Origin: Allosphingosinicella sp042666435
GTDB taxonomy: Bacteria; Pseudomonadota; Alphaproteobacteria; Sphingomonadales; Sphingomonadaceae
Direction of reading: 5' to 3'
Length of the DNA: 64,000 nt
NCBI RefSeq assembly: GCF_042666435.1
Contig: NZ_JBHTDC010000002.1
Location: forward strand, 248,001 to 312,000
The translations under genes were made by a program, and so were the position numbers. The notes below the pieces were generated by a model that had not been told where the DNA came from, did no database searches, and worked only from the letters and a program-made list of their open reading frames with translations. Below, piece after piece: positions 24,139 to 31,307 of this stretch (its first letter is position 1; each line of letters begins with the position of its first letter).

Positions 24139-24499
24139 CGTCTTCCTCGCCGCCTTCCCGGCCGTCGGCGCCATAGGAATAGATGTCGAAGGCGCGGCCG
24201 TCGCCGCCGGGCGCGGCATAATGATAGGGATTGCCCCAGGGATCGTCGGGAAGGCGCTTGACGAAGCCTTCGCTGACCAGAGCCTGGAGGCCGTCGCTTG
24301 TGGTCGGATAATCGAGCTTGTTGAGGCGGTACATCTCCGCCGCCTGCTCCAGCAAGGCGATGTCCGCCTCCGCCTTCTTCACCCGCGCCGTGTCCTGCGC
24401 CGGCATGACATTGATGGCGACGACGGTGGCGAGCAGGCCGATGATGACGATCACCACCATCAGCTCGACGAGGGTGAAGCCGCGCTCCGCGTCGTCCAC
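24116..24499 (-). CDS. gspG: Type II secretion major pseudopilin GspG
   Basis: The mature pseudopilin reads FTLVELMVVIVIIGLLATVV and contains YRLNKLDYPTTSDGLQALVS, DPWGNPYHY and the C-terminal calcium-site region. I prefer the GTG complementary to 24497-24499, which gives the compact leader MDDAERG just downstream of the repeat. An in-frame ATG at 24602-24604, two bases after the gspF stop, would give a 42-residue leader that translates the repeat (HPRESGDP ... SRFRGND). GspG forms the bulk of the pseudopilus. Its C-terminus is extended by EEDDADLGNW. Confidence 0.88.
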   Translation of the reverse strand: MDDAERGFTLVELMVVIVIIGLLATVVAINVMPAQDTARVKKAEADIALLEQAAEMYRLNKLDYPTTSDGLQALVSEGFVKRLPDDPWGNPYHYAAPGGDGRAFDIYSYGADGREGGEEDDADLGNW

Positions 24500-24500
24500 T

Positions 24501-24588
24501 CCGTCATTCCCGCGAAAGCGGGAACCCCGCTTGGCCTTGGGCGGATGAGAGGAAGAAGTGGGATCCCCGCTTTCGCGGGGATGACGGG
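24501..24588. repeat. Palindromic repeat between gspF and gspG
   Basis: Hairpins CATTCCCGCGAAAGCGGGAA and ATCCCCGCTTTCGCGGGGAT with complementary outer ends GTCAT / ATGAC. It fills the gspF-gspG junction and is in frame with gspG if the distal ATG is used. Confidence 0.88.
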
Positions 24589-24606
24589 GAAGGGCGTATT
24601 TCATCT

Positions 24607-25830
24607 TCAAACTCCGCTTGCGAGCGTGTCGAGTTGCAGGATCGGGAGCAGGATCGACAGGACGATCAGGGCCACGATCGCTCCCATGATGACGATGATC
24701 GCCGGCTCCAGCAACGACAGGGCCGCCGAGGTGAAGCTGTCGAACTCGCGCTCCAGATAGTCGGCGGCGCGGGCCAGCATCACGTCGAGCTTGCCCGACG
24801 CCTCGCCGCTGGCCGCCAGATAGACCAGCAAGGGCGGAAACACGCCGGCGCGCTTCAGCGCCGCCGAAAGGCTGCCGCCGATCCGGATCGCCTCGGTGAT
24901 GTCGCCCGATGCCTCGCGCAAGGCCCGGTTGTGGACGGTCTGGGTGGTGAGCCGCAGCCCCTCCAGCAGGGGAAGGCGGCTGCCGACCATCGTCGACAGC
25001 GTGCGCGCCATGCGGGCGGCGTGGAGATCGCGCAGCAGCCGGCCGAGCAGAGGCAGGCGAAGAAGGCGGCGGTCGAAGCGGAGCCGCAGCGCCTCGTCCT
25101 GGAGCGCGCGGCCGAGAAGCAGCGCGAACGCGGCCAGGCCGAGCAGCAGCGCCCACCACCAGCCGGCGAGGAATTCGGAGAGGCCGATGACGATGCGGGT
25201 GAGCAAGGGCAATTGCTGGCCGACATCCTCGAACTGCTCGACCACCTTGGGGACGACGAAGATCATCAAGGCGAAGACGACGAAGGTGGCGACGATCGCG
25301 AGGATCACCGGGTAAGCCAGGGCACTCAGCACCTTGCCGCGCACCTGCGCCTGCCGTTCGAGAAGGTCGGCGAGGCGCTCCAGGATCAGCGGCAAGGTGC
25401 CCGAGCTCTCGCCCGCCGAGACCATCGCCCGGTAGAGCGGCGGGAAGCTCGCCGCCTCGCGGGTCATCGCTTCGGAGAGACGACGGCCTTCGACCACCGC
25501 ATTGTGGACCGACAGGAGGATCGTCCGCACCTGCTCCTGCTCGAACTGGCGGGCGATGGTGCGCAGCGATTCCTCGAGCGGGCTGACCTGGACCAGGGTC
25601 GCGAGCTGGCGCGTGAACAAGGTGAGTTGCTTGCCGCTCAATTTCTTGCGCAGCAGCGCCCGGCGCGACAGCAAGGGCGCCGCCGAGGCACCGGTCGCGG
25701 CCTCCATCCGCACGACGTAGAGCTTGCGCGCGCCAAGGGTCGCGCGGGCATCCTCGGCGCTGGCGGCGCGTACCGACCCCCGCCTTTCCCGGCCGGCGGT
25801 GTCGAGCGCGAGATAATCGAAATCGCTCAT
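24607..25830 (-). CDS. gspF: Type II secretion inner-membrane protein GspF
   Basis: A 407-residue polytopic protein with two GspF domains. The first is around KLSGKQLTLFTRQLATLVQV; the second around LHAARMARTLSTMVGSRLPL. Three membrane helices are visible, including VLSALAYPVILAIVATFVVF. It starts MSDFDYLALDTAGRERRGSV, a usual GspF opening. A 96-bp gap containing a repeat separates it from gspE. Confidence 0.93.
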   Translation of the reverse strand: MSDFDYLALDTAGRERRGSVRAASAEDARATLGARKLYVVRMEAATGASAAPLLSRRALLRKKLSGKQLTLFTRQLATLVQVSPLEESLRTIARQFEQEQVRTILLSVHNAVVEGRRLSEAMTREAASFPPLYRAMVSAGESSGTLPLILERLADLLERQAQVRGKVLSALAYPVILAIVATFVVFALMIFVVPKVVEQFEDVGQQLPLLTRIVIGLSEFLAGWWWALLLGLAAFALLLGRALQDEALRLRFDRRLLRLPLLGRLLRDLHAARMARTLSTMVGSRLPLLEGLRLTTQTVHNRALREASGDITEAIRIGGSLSAALKRAGVFPPLLVYLAASGEASGKLDVMLARAADYLEREFDSFTSAALSLLEPAIIVIMGAIVALIVLSILLPILQLDTLASGV

Positions 25831-25847
25831 GGCGCTTGCCGCCGTGA

Positions 25848-25911
25848 GCGCCCCGGCGAAAGCCGGGGCCCAGAGACCCGGACTGGTGGACCCCGGCTTT
25901 CGCCGGGGAAA
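25848..25911. repeat. Palindromic repeat between gspE and gspF
   Basis: GCCCCGGCGAAAGCCGGGGC and ACCCCGGCTTTCGCCGGGG, inverted around a short spacer. It is the same element type as in gspH and is the only content of the gspE-gspF gap. Confidence 0.85.
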
Positions 25912-25926
25912 GCATGGACGGCGATG

Positions 25927-27477
25927 CTAAACATGTTCGGCTTCGGTTTCCCGGCGCGAAATCCTGACAGCTTCCTCGGCGGTCGTCACCCCCTCGCGGA
26001 CCAAAGCGCGGGCGGCGGAGCCGAGATTGGGCGCGTCGCGGAAGGCGTGGCTGGCGATCACCGCCTCGTCGCCATTGGCGTTGATCAGGCGGCGAATGGG
26101 CTCGTCGATCCGCACCGCCTCGAACACGCCGATGCGGCCCTTATAGCCGCTGTTCGCGCATTCCGGGCAGCCTCGCGCCTCGTGGATGACGGTGCCGGGA
26201 TCGAAGCCGAGGAGCGCGCTGACCGACCCGCTCGCCTGGACCGGCTCCCGGCAATGCGGGCAGAGCCGCCGGACGAGCCGCTGGGCGATCACCGCACGCA
26301 GGGTCGAGGCGAGCAGGAAGGGCTCGATCTTCATGTCGCGCAGCCGGGTGATCGCGCCGACCGCGTCGTTGGTGTGAACGGTCGAGAGGACGAGGTGGCC
26401 GGTGAGCGACGCCTGGACGGCGATGTCGGCGGTCTCGCGGTCGCGTATCTCGCCGACCATCACCACGTCCGGGTCCTGACGCAGGATGGCGCGGAGGCCC
26501 GTGGCGAAGGTGAGGCCGACCTTGTCGTTGACCTGGGTCTGGCCGACCCCTTCGACCGCATATTCGACCGGATCCTCGACGGTGAGGATGTTGCGCGTGC
26601 CGTCGTTGAGGGTGCGAAGGCCGGCATAAAGCGACGTCGTCTTGCCCGAGCCGGTCGGCCCGGTGACGAGGACGATGCCGTTCGGCTCTGCCAGCGCGTC
26701 GAGATAGACCTTGTGGATGGCCGGCGGCATGCCGAGCACGTCCAGGCCGATGCCGGCATTGTCCTTGTCGAGGATGCGCAGCACCACCCGCTCGCCGGCC
26801 CGGCTGGGCAAAGTGGAGACGCGGACGTCGAGCAATTTGCCGCCCAATGTAAGCCCGATGCGCCCGTCCTGCGGCACGCGGCGCTCGGCGATGTCGAGCC
26901 GCGCCATCACCTTGATGCGGCTGACCACCACCGGCGCGACGTGCGGCGGCATTCTCAAGGTCTCGCGCAGTACTCCGTCGACCCGCATCCGGATGACGAG
27001 GCCGGTCTCGTAGGGCTCGACATGGATGTCGGAGACGCCCTGGCGGGCGGCGTCGGCGATGATGCCGTTGATGAGGCGGATGGCGGGCGCGTCGTCGGCG
27101 CTGTCGAGCAGGTCGTCCGCCGTGGGTAGGTCCATCGCGAGGTGGCTCAATTCGTCGCCGAGGCCGAGCGAGCCCGCCGCGTCGGCCGCCGCCTGGCCGT
27201 CCATTGCATAGCGTTCGGAGAGGATGCGGTCGAACTTGTCGGCGGGCGCGAACTGGACGTCGAAGGGGCGCGAGAGGAAGCGGCGGACCTCGATCAGGGT
27301 GCGCGGATCGGCGCCCTCGCGCACGACGACCGCGAGATGCCCGTCCTGCTCGCCGAGCAAGGCCACTCCGAACCTCTTGGCGAAGCCGTAGGGGATGTTG
27401 ACGGGCAGCGAAGCCTCGCCCGCCGCGGCCACGATCCCGTCATCTCCCGGTTCGTCGTCGCCGCGGCGTATCTTCAT
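25927..27477 (-). CDS. gspE: Type II secretion ATPase GspE
   Basis: A 516-residue secretion ATPase. Walker A GPTGSGKTTSLYAGL lies near residue 270, the aspartate-box DPDVVMVGEIRDRETADIAV near 335, and a tetracysteine zinc motif (CPHCRE ... CPECANSGYKGR) near 405-435. The N-terminal domain holds PYGFAKRFGVALL. GspE powers pseudopilus assembly at the inner membrane with GspL and GspF. The ATG overlaps the gspD stop. Confidence 0.96.
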   Translation of the reverse strand: MKIRRGDDEPGDDGIVAAAGEASLPVNIPYGFAKRFGVALLGEQDGHLAVVVREGADPRTLIEVRRFLSRPFDVQFAPADKFDRILSERYAMDGQAAADAAGSLGLGDELSHLAMDLPTADDLLDSADDAPAIRLINGIIADAARQGVSDIHVEPYETGLVIRMRVDGVLRETLRMPPHVAPVVVSRIKVMARLDIAERRVPQDGRIGLTLGGKLLDVRVSTLPSRAGERVVLRILDKDNAGIGLDVLGMPPAIHKVYLDALAEPNGIVLVTGPTGSGKTTSLYAGLRTLNDGTRNILTVEDPVEYAVEGVGQTQVNDKVGLTFATGLRAILRQDPDVVMVGEIRDRETADIAVQASLTGHLVLSTVHTNDAVGAITRLRDMKIEPFLLASTLRAVIAQRLVRRLCPHCREPVQASGSVSALLGFDPGTVIHEARGCPECANSGYKGRIGVFEAVRIDEPIRRLINANGDEAVIASHAFRDAPNLGSAARALVREGVTTAEEAVRISRRETEAEHV

Positions 27478-29645
27478 TGCGGCACCTCGCTCGGGGGAAC
27501 CGGCACCGGCGTCACGACCTGGTCACCGGGCTGGACCGCGGGCGCGTAGAGGCGCGGATCGACCGGCGGCGGAGCGAGGGCCGGCGGCGCGGGCGGGACC
27601 GCGCCCATATATTCGCGGACCAGCTCGTCGATGCTCGGCTCGATGTCCGGATTGCGCCGATATTGCATGCCCCGGATATAGCCGTAGCGCCGCTCGGTCA
27701 TGTTCCGCGCATCGCCCGCCGAGCGCAGGATGGTCGGCCGGATGAAGACCATGAGGTTGGTCTTGGCGCGCGAACGCCCGCGCGACTTGAACAATTCGCC
27801 GATGAGGGGGATGTCGCCGAGCAAGGGAATCTTCTCCAGGGTCCGCCGCTCATTGTCGTCGAGGAGGCCGCCGATGCCGACGATCTCGCCGTCGTCGACG
27901 GTGATCGTCGTCTCGATCTCGCGCTTGTTGAGGATGAGGTCGCTGAAATCGGCGGAGACCGGCCCGGCGATCGAGCTCACCTCCTGGCGCAAATCGAGCT
28001 TGATCGTGCCGCCGGCGTTGATCTGCGGCTTCACTTCCAGGCTGATGCCGACATTCTGGCGCTGGACGGTGCGGAAGGCATTGTCGAAATTGTCGGACAG
28101 AGCCTCGCCCGTGGTGATCGGGATCTCCTGACCGACGAGGATGCGCGCCTCCTGATTGTCCAATGTCATGATCGAAGGCGTCGACAAGATGTTGGAATTA
28201 TTGTCGCGCTGGACGGCGTTGACGATCGCGCCGAAAATGGCGTTGCCGCTTCTGAAGGCGATGCCGCCGAGGCCGCCGGTCGCGCCGAGAATCTCCGCCG
28301 CCGCCGCGTCCTGCAAGGCATCGGCGATGCCGCTGCTCTGGTTGGTCGTCACCACCTCGCCGTTGACGGTGGTGGTCGTCGTGCGCAGCTCCTCCGCCGC
28401 GATCGCGCCGGCGACGGTCAGGATGTTGGGCGAGGCGTTGGAATAATTGGTGACGGCGAAGGGGATGTTGCTGCCCTTCAGCCCCGACAGCAAAAGCTGC
28501 ACACCGAGCTCGCGGGCGGCCGTTTCCGAAATCTCGACGATGATCGCCTCGACCAGAACCTGGGCGCGGCGCGTGTCGAGCTGGCGGATGACCTCGCCCA
28601 GCTGGCGCTGGACGTCGGCGGGCGCGGCGATGACGATCGCGTTGGCGCCTTCGAAGCGGGTGACGAGCGCGGCCTTGTTGCCGAACACGCTGTCGCCCGA
28701 ACCGGAGGAGACGGACGTGGCGGCCGCCGGCTGTGGCCGCGGCGCGGCATCATTGCTGTCGCCGTCGCCGTTCGACCTCGACCGCGAAAGGCCGGACGAG
28801 CCGCCGCCCGAGGACGGCGTTACCGCCTGCCCGAGCAATTGCTGGAGCACCGGCAGCAATTGCTCGGCGTCGGCATGTTCCAGGAAGACGACGCGCAATT
28901 CGGTGCCGCTGGCGGCGCGGCGGTCGAGGTCGCGGGCGATCTCGATGAGACGCGAGACCGTCGCCGCGTCGCCGCGCAAGGCGATCGAATTGGAGCTGTC
29001 GATCGGCACCACCGATACAGCCGCACCCTCGCCACCCTCGCCGACCAAAGCGGTCAGCGCGTCGGCGATCTCGCGCGCGCCGGCATTTTCGAGCGCGACC
29101 AGCTGGGTCGAGGCGGTGTCGCGGTCGATGCCCGAGAGGATCTGGCGGATGCGCGCGACATTGTCGGCGAAATCCGCGACCACCAGGGTGTTGCGATTGG
29201 CGGTGACCGAGCCGTCCTTGCTGACCAAAGGCCGCACCGTCTCGGCGGCGGAGGCGGCGTCGATATTCCTCAGGCGGAAGATCTCGGTGACGAAGCCGTT
29301 GGGGCTGCTAGGCCGGCCGACACGCCCCCCGGACGCGACGGCGGTCGCGATCGGCTGGATGCGCAGCGCCCCACCCGCGCCCGGCACGGCGACGAGGCCG
29401 TTGGCGCGCAGGGTCGACAGGAACACCTCGAAATATTCCGAGCGCGACAAGGGCCGCTGCGTCACCACCGAGACCTTGCCCTGCACCGATCCGTCGATGA
29501 TGAAGGTGCGGCCCGTCACCCGCGCGGCATCCTCGATGAAGGCGCGGATGTCGGCCTCGCGGAGGTTCAGCACATATTGCGACCAGGCCGGCGTGGCGGA
29601 AACCGAGGCCAGGGCCAGCGCGAGCGCGATCCGGAAACGCTTCAT
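27474..29645 (-). CDS. gspD: Type II secretion secretin GspD
   Basis: A 723-residue outer-membrane secretin. A signal peptide (FRIALALALASVSATPAWSQ) precedes the N0 domain (LNLREADIRAFIEDAARVTG) and N1-N3 domains with NTLVVADFADNVARIRQILS. The secretin core has VGQEIPITTGEALSDNFDNA and EIVGIGGLLDDNERRTLEKI. A Ser/Gly/Asp-rich insert lies in N3 near residue 275-310, and a proline-rich tail (PPAPPALAPPPVDPR) ends the protein. It overlaps gspC and gspE by four bases each. Confidence 0.96.
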   Translation of the reverse strand: MKRFRIALALALASVSATPAWSQYVLNLREADIRAFIEDAARVTGRTFIIDGSVQGKVSVVTQRPLSRSEYFEVFLSTLRANGLVAVPGAGGALRIQPIATAVASGGRVGRPSSPNGFVTEIFRLRNIDAASAAETVRPLVSKDGSVTANRNTLVVADFADNVARIRQILSGIDRDTASTQLVALENAGAREIADALTALVGEGGEGAAVSVVPIDSSNSIALRGDAATVSRLIEIARDLDRRAASGTELRVVFLEHADAEQLLPVLQQLLGQAVTPSSGGGSSGLSRSRSNGDGDSNDAAPRPQPAAATSVSSGSGDSVFGNKAALVTRFEGANAIVIAAPADVQRQLGEVIRQLDTRRAQVLVEAIIVEISETAARELGVQLLLSGLKGSNIPFAVTNYSNASPNILTVAGAIAAEELRTTTTTVNGEVVTTNQSSGIADALQDAAAAEILGATGGLGGIAFRSGNAIFGAIVNAVQRDNNSNILSTPSIMTLDNQEARILVGQEIPITTGEALSDNFDNAFRTVQRQNVGISLEVKPQINAGGTIKLDLRQEVSSIAGPVSADFSDLILNKREIETTITVDDGEIVGIGGLLDDNERRTLEKIPLLGDIPLIGELFKSRGRSRAKTNLMVFIRPTILRSAGDARNMTERRYGYIRGMQYRRNPDIEPSIDELVREYMGAVPPAPPALAPPPVDPRLYAPAVQPGDQVVTPVPVPPSEVPQ

Positions 29646-30484
29646 TGGCCGGGCCTCACGCGGAGCGGCACGACGCGCCCGTCGCGCTCGACCTGGACGA
29701 CGATCTCGCGCGCCCCGCCGAGCTGGCCCGCCAGCCCGCGCGCCTGATCGGCGGATCGGATCCGGCGTCCGTTGACCGAGACGATGACGTCGCCCGGAGC
29801 CAGGCCGGCGGCGCGGAAGGCTTCGCCGCTCCCCTGCGGCTGGACGGTGACCCCGGTCACCTCGGCGCCGTCCATGCGCGGCTGGAACTGGACGTCGGAT
29901 GCGATCGACCCGCTCGACGCCGGCTGAGCGGGGACGGGCGCTGGAACGCTGAACGAGGGCTGGGTCACGACCGGCGCCGATGCCTCCGGTCCCACCATCG
30001 TCGCGGGCGGGCTCTGGTCGAGGAACAATTGCTCGGCGGTGCCGCCGCGCGAAATGGTGACTCCGTCGAACGTCACGGCGGTCAGCGTCACGCCGGGCAC
30101 GATCTCCTCACCCACGGCGAAGCTGCGCTGCTGGCCGTCCGGAGTGCCGATAATGGCCGAGCCGCCGCCCGTGGCGCGGTCTTCCCTGACGCCGAACAGA
30201 ATCAGGTCGAGCGAGGTGACGACCACCGGGCCGGCGTCGCCGCTCAGGCGAAAGAAGGGATCGAACTGGCCCAGCAAAGCCGCCGAGCCGGGCAGCGGCG
30301 CGCGGACCGCGCCCGGCGCGCGCCAGTCGCCGACCGGATCGACCGGCGTTACCAGGGTCCAGGCCAGCCGCGCGCCCTGCAACGCGAGCAGCGACAGGAG
30401 GATGAGCTCCAGCGCCGTGTAAACGGTATTGCGCGGAACCCGCCGCAACAGGCGGCGGGCTCGCGGATCCAAGGCTAAACGCAT
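29642..30484 (-). CDS. gspC: Type II secretion protein GspC (first copy, with PDZ domain)
   Basis: The ATG complementary to 30482-30484 gives 280 residues. A membrane helix (TALELILLSLLALQGARLAW) precedes the HR domain (LILFGVREDRATGGGSAIIG; VTLTAVTFDGVTISRGG) and a C-terminal PDZ domain (RAAGLAPGDVIVSVNGRRIR). GspC connects the inner-membrane platform to GspD and contributes to cargo selection. It is the first gene of the T2SS operon, with a candidate PhoB site 37-65 bp upstream. A second GspC-like gene lies at 38575-39351. Confidence 0.9.
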   Translation of the reverse strand: MRLALDPRARRLLRRVPRNTVYTALELILLSLLALQGARLAWTLVTPVDPVGDWRAPGAVRAPLPGSAALLGQFDPFFRLSGDAGPVVVTSLDLILFGVREDRATGGGSAIIGTPDGQQRSFAVGEEIVPGVTLTAVTFDGVTISRGGTAEQLFLDQSPPATMVGPEASAPVVTQPSFSVPAPVPAQPASSGSIASDVQFQPRMDGAEVTGVTVQPQGSGEAFRAAGLAPGDVIVSVNGRRIRSADQARGLAGQLGGAREIVVQVERDGRVVPLRVRPGQ

Positions 30485-30520
30485 GTGCGACTCCCACCCC
30501 AAAGGCCCTAAGAGCCTTAC

Positions 30521-30549
30521 ATGACACAGCGATTGTGGAATTGTGACAG
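30521..30549 (-). promoter_or_regulatory. Candidate PhoB operator (three 11-bp-phased half-sites) upstream of gspC
   Basis: Read on the minus strand, CTGTCAC, CCACAAT and GTGTCAT begin exactly 11 bp apart (complements at 30543-30549, 30532-30538, 30521-30527). The first and third each match the Pho half-site CTGTCAT at 6 of 7 positions; the middle one is weak. The spacing is that of PhoB direct repeats. It sits where the -35 region of gspC would be expected. Confidence 0.55.
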
Positions 30550-30608
30550 GAATCTGAAACGATCGAACGGGGCTGGTTTTCGTTTCCGGCTCGATTAAAC
30601 CCCGCCCC

Positions 30609-31226
30609 ATGGACACCGCCGACCGCCTGGCCCGGACCCCGGGCGTGCAAAAGGTCCCCTCGCCGAGGCTGGACCTGTTCATCCGCAAGGCCTTCCTCGC
30701 GCCGGACGAATGCGCGGCGCTGGTCGCTCTCATCGACGCCCGGCGGCGGCCCTCCACCCTCGCCGACGACAGCGGCGACGGTCTGTTCAGGACCAGCGAG
30801 ACCTGCGATCTCGATTCGCGCGAGGCCGCCGTCGCCGCGGCGGAGGCGAAGATCGCCGCCTTCACCGGGCTCGATCCGCGGCACGGCGAGCCGGTCCAGG
30901 GCCAGCGCTACGCCGAGGGCCAGGAGTTCAAGGCCCATACCGACTATTTCGAGCCGAACGGCGGCGACTTCGCCCGTTATTGCGCCGTTTCGGGGCAGCG
31001 GACCTGGACCGTGATGATCTATCTGAACGAACCGGCCGCCGGCGGCGCCACCCGCTTCAAGACCATCGCCAAGACGGTGCAGCCCGAGACGGGCAAGCTC
31101 CTCGCCTGGAACAATCTCCGCGCCGACGGCCGCCCCAACGTGAACACCCTCCATCACGGGATGAAAGTGCGCCGGGGCACGAAATATATCATCACCAAAT
31201 GGTATCGGGAGCGACCCTGGGGGTAG
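30609..31226 (+). CDS. 2OG-Fe(II) oxygenase, prolyl 4-hydroxylase-like
   Basis: A 205-residue protein with the prolyl-4-hydroxylase alpha-subunit fold. The iron-binding HTD of QEFKAHTDYFEP lies near residue 113. The distal His is in NVNTLHHGMKVRRGTKYIIT near 180, followed by the K that binds 2-oxoglutarate (NKWYRE-type, here TKWYRERPW). RYAEGQEFKAH and RTWTVMIYLNEPAAGGATRF complete the core. Family members hydroxylate prolines or small molecules using oxygen and 2-oxoglutarate. It diverges from gspC across 124 bp and converges on the RTX gene. The substrate is unknown. Confidence 0.88.
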   Translation: MDTADRLARTPGVQKVPSPRLDLFIRKAFLAPDECAALVALIDARRRPSTLADDSGDGLFRTSETCDLDSREAAVAAAEAKIAAFTGLDPRHGEPVQGQRYAEGQEFKAHTDYFEPNGGDFARYCAVSGQRTWTVMIYLNEPAAGGATRFKTIAKTVQPETGKLLAWNNLRADGRPNVNTLHHGMKVRRGTKYIITKWYRERPWG

Positions 31227-31264
31227 CGCGTCCCGCCGCTCCGGTTCTTGCCCGCCGCTTCATG

Positions 31265-31296
31265 TGGAGGCGGAGGACATGCGCCCTTCGCCTCCA
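31265..31296. terminator. Possible bidirectional hairpin between convergent genes
   Basis: TGGAGGCG / CGCCTCCA form an 8-bp stem between the stops of the dioxygenase gene and the RTX gene. No clear T-tract is present, so termination activity is uncertain. Confidence 0.3.
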
Positions 31297-31307
31297 CCAG
31301 CACGCGA

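Noticed and set aside
24499..25915. 599-codon minus-strand frame joining the gspE-gspF gap, gspF region and gspG
   Set aside because: Only its last part is the real gspG frame. The rest is out of frame with the clear GspF protein and reads through two repeats.
27477..29747. Long plus-strand frame opposite gspD
   Set aside because: The minus strand encodes a complete secretin. The plus-strand translation is low-complexity, rich in Arg, Asp and Gly.
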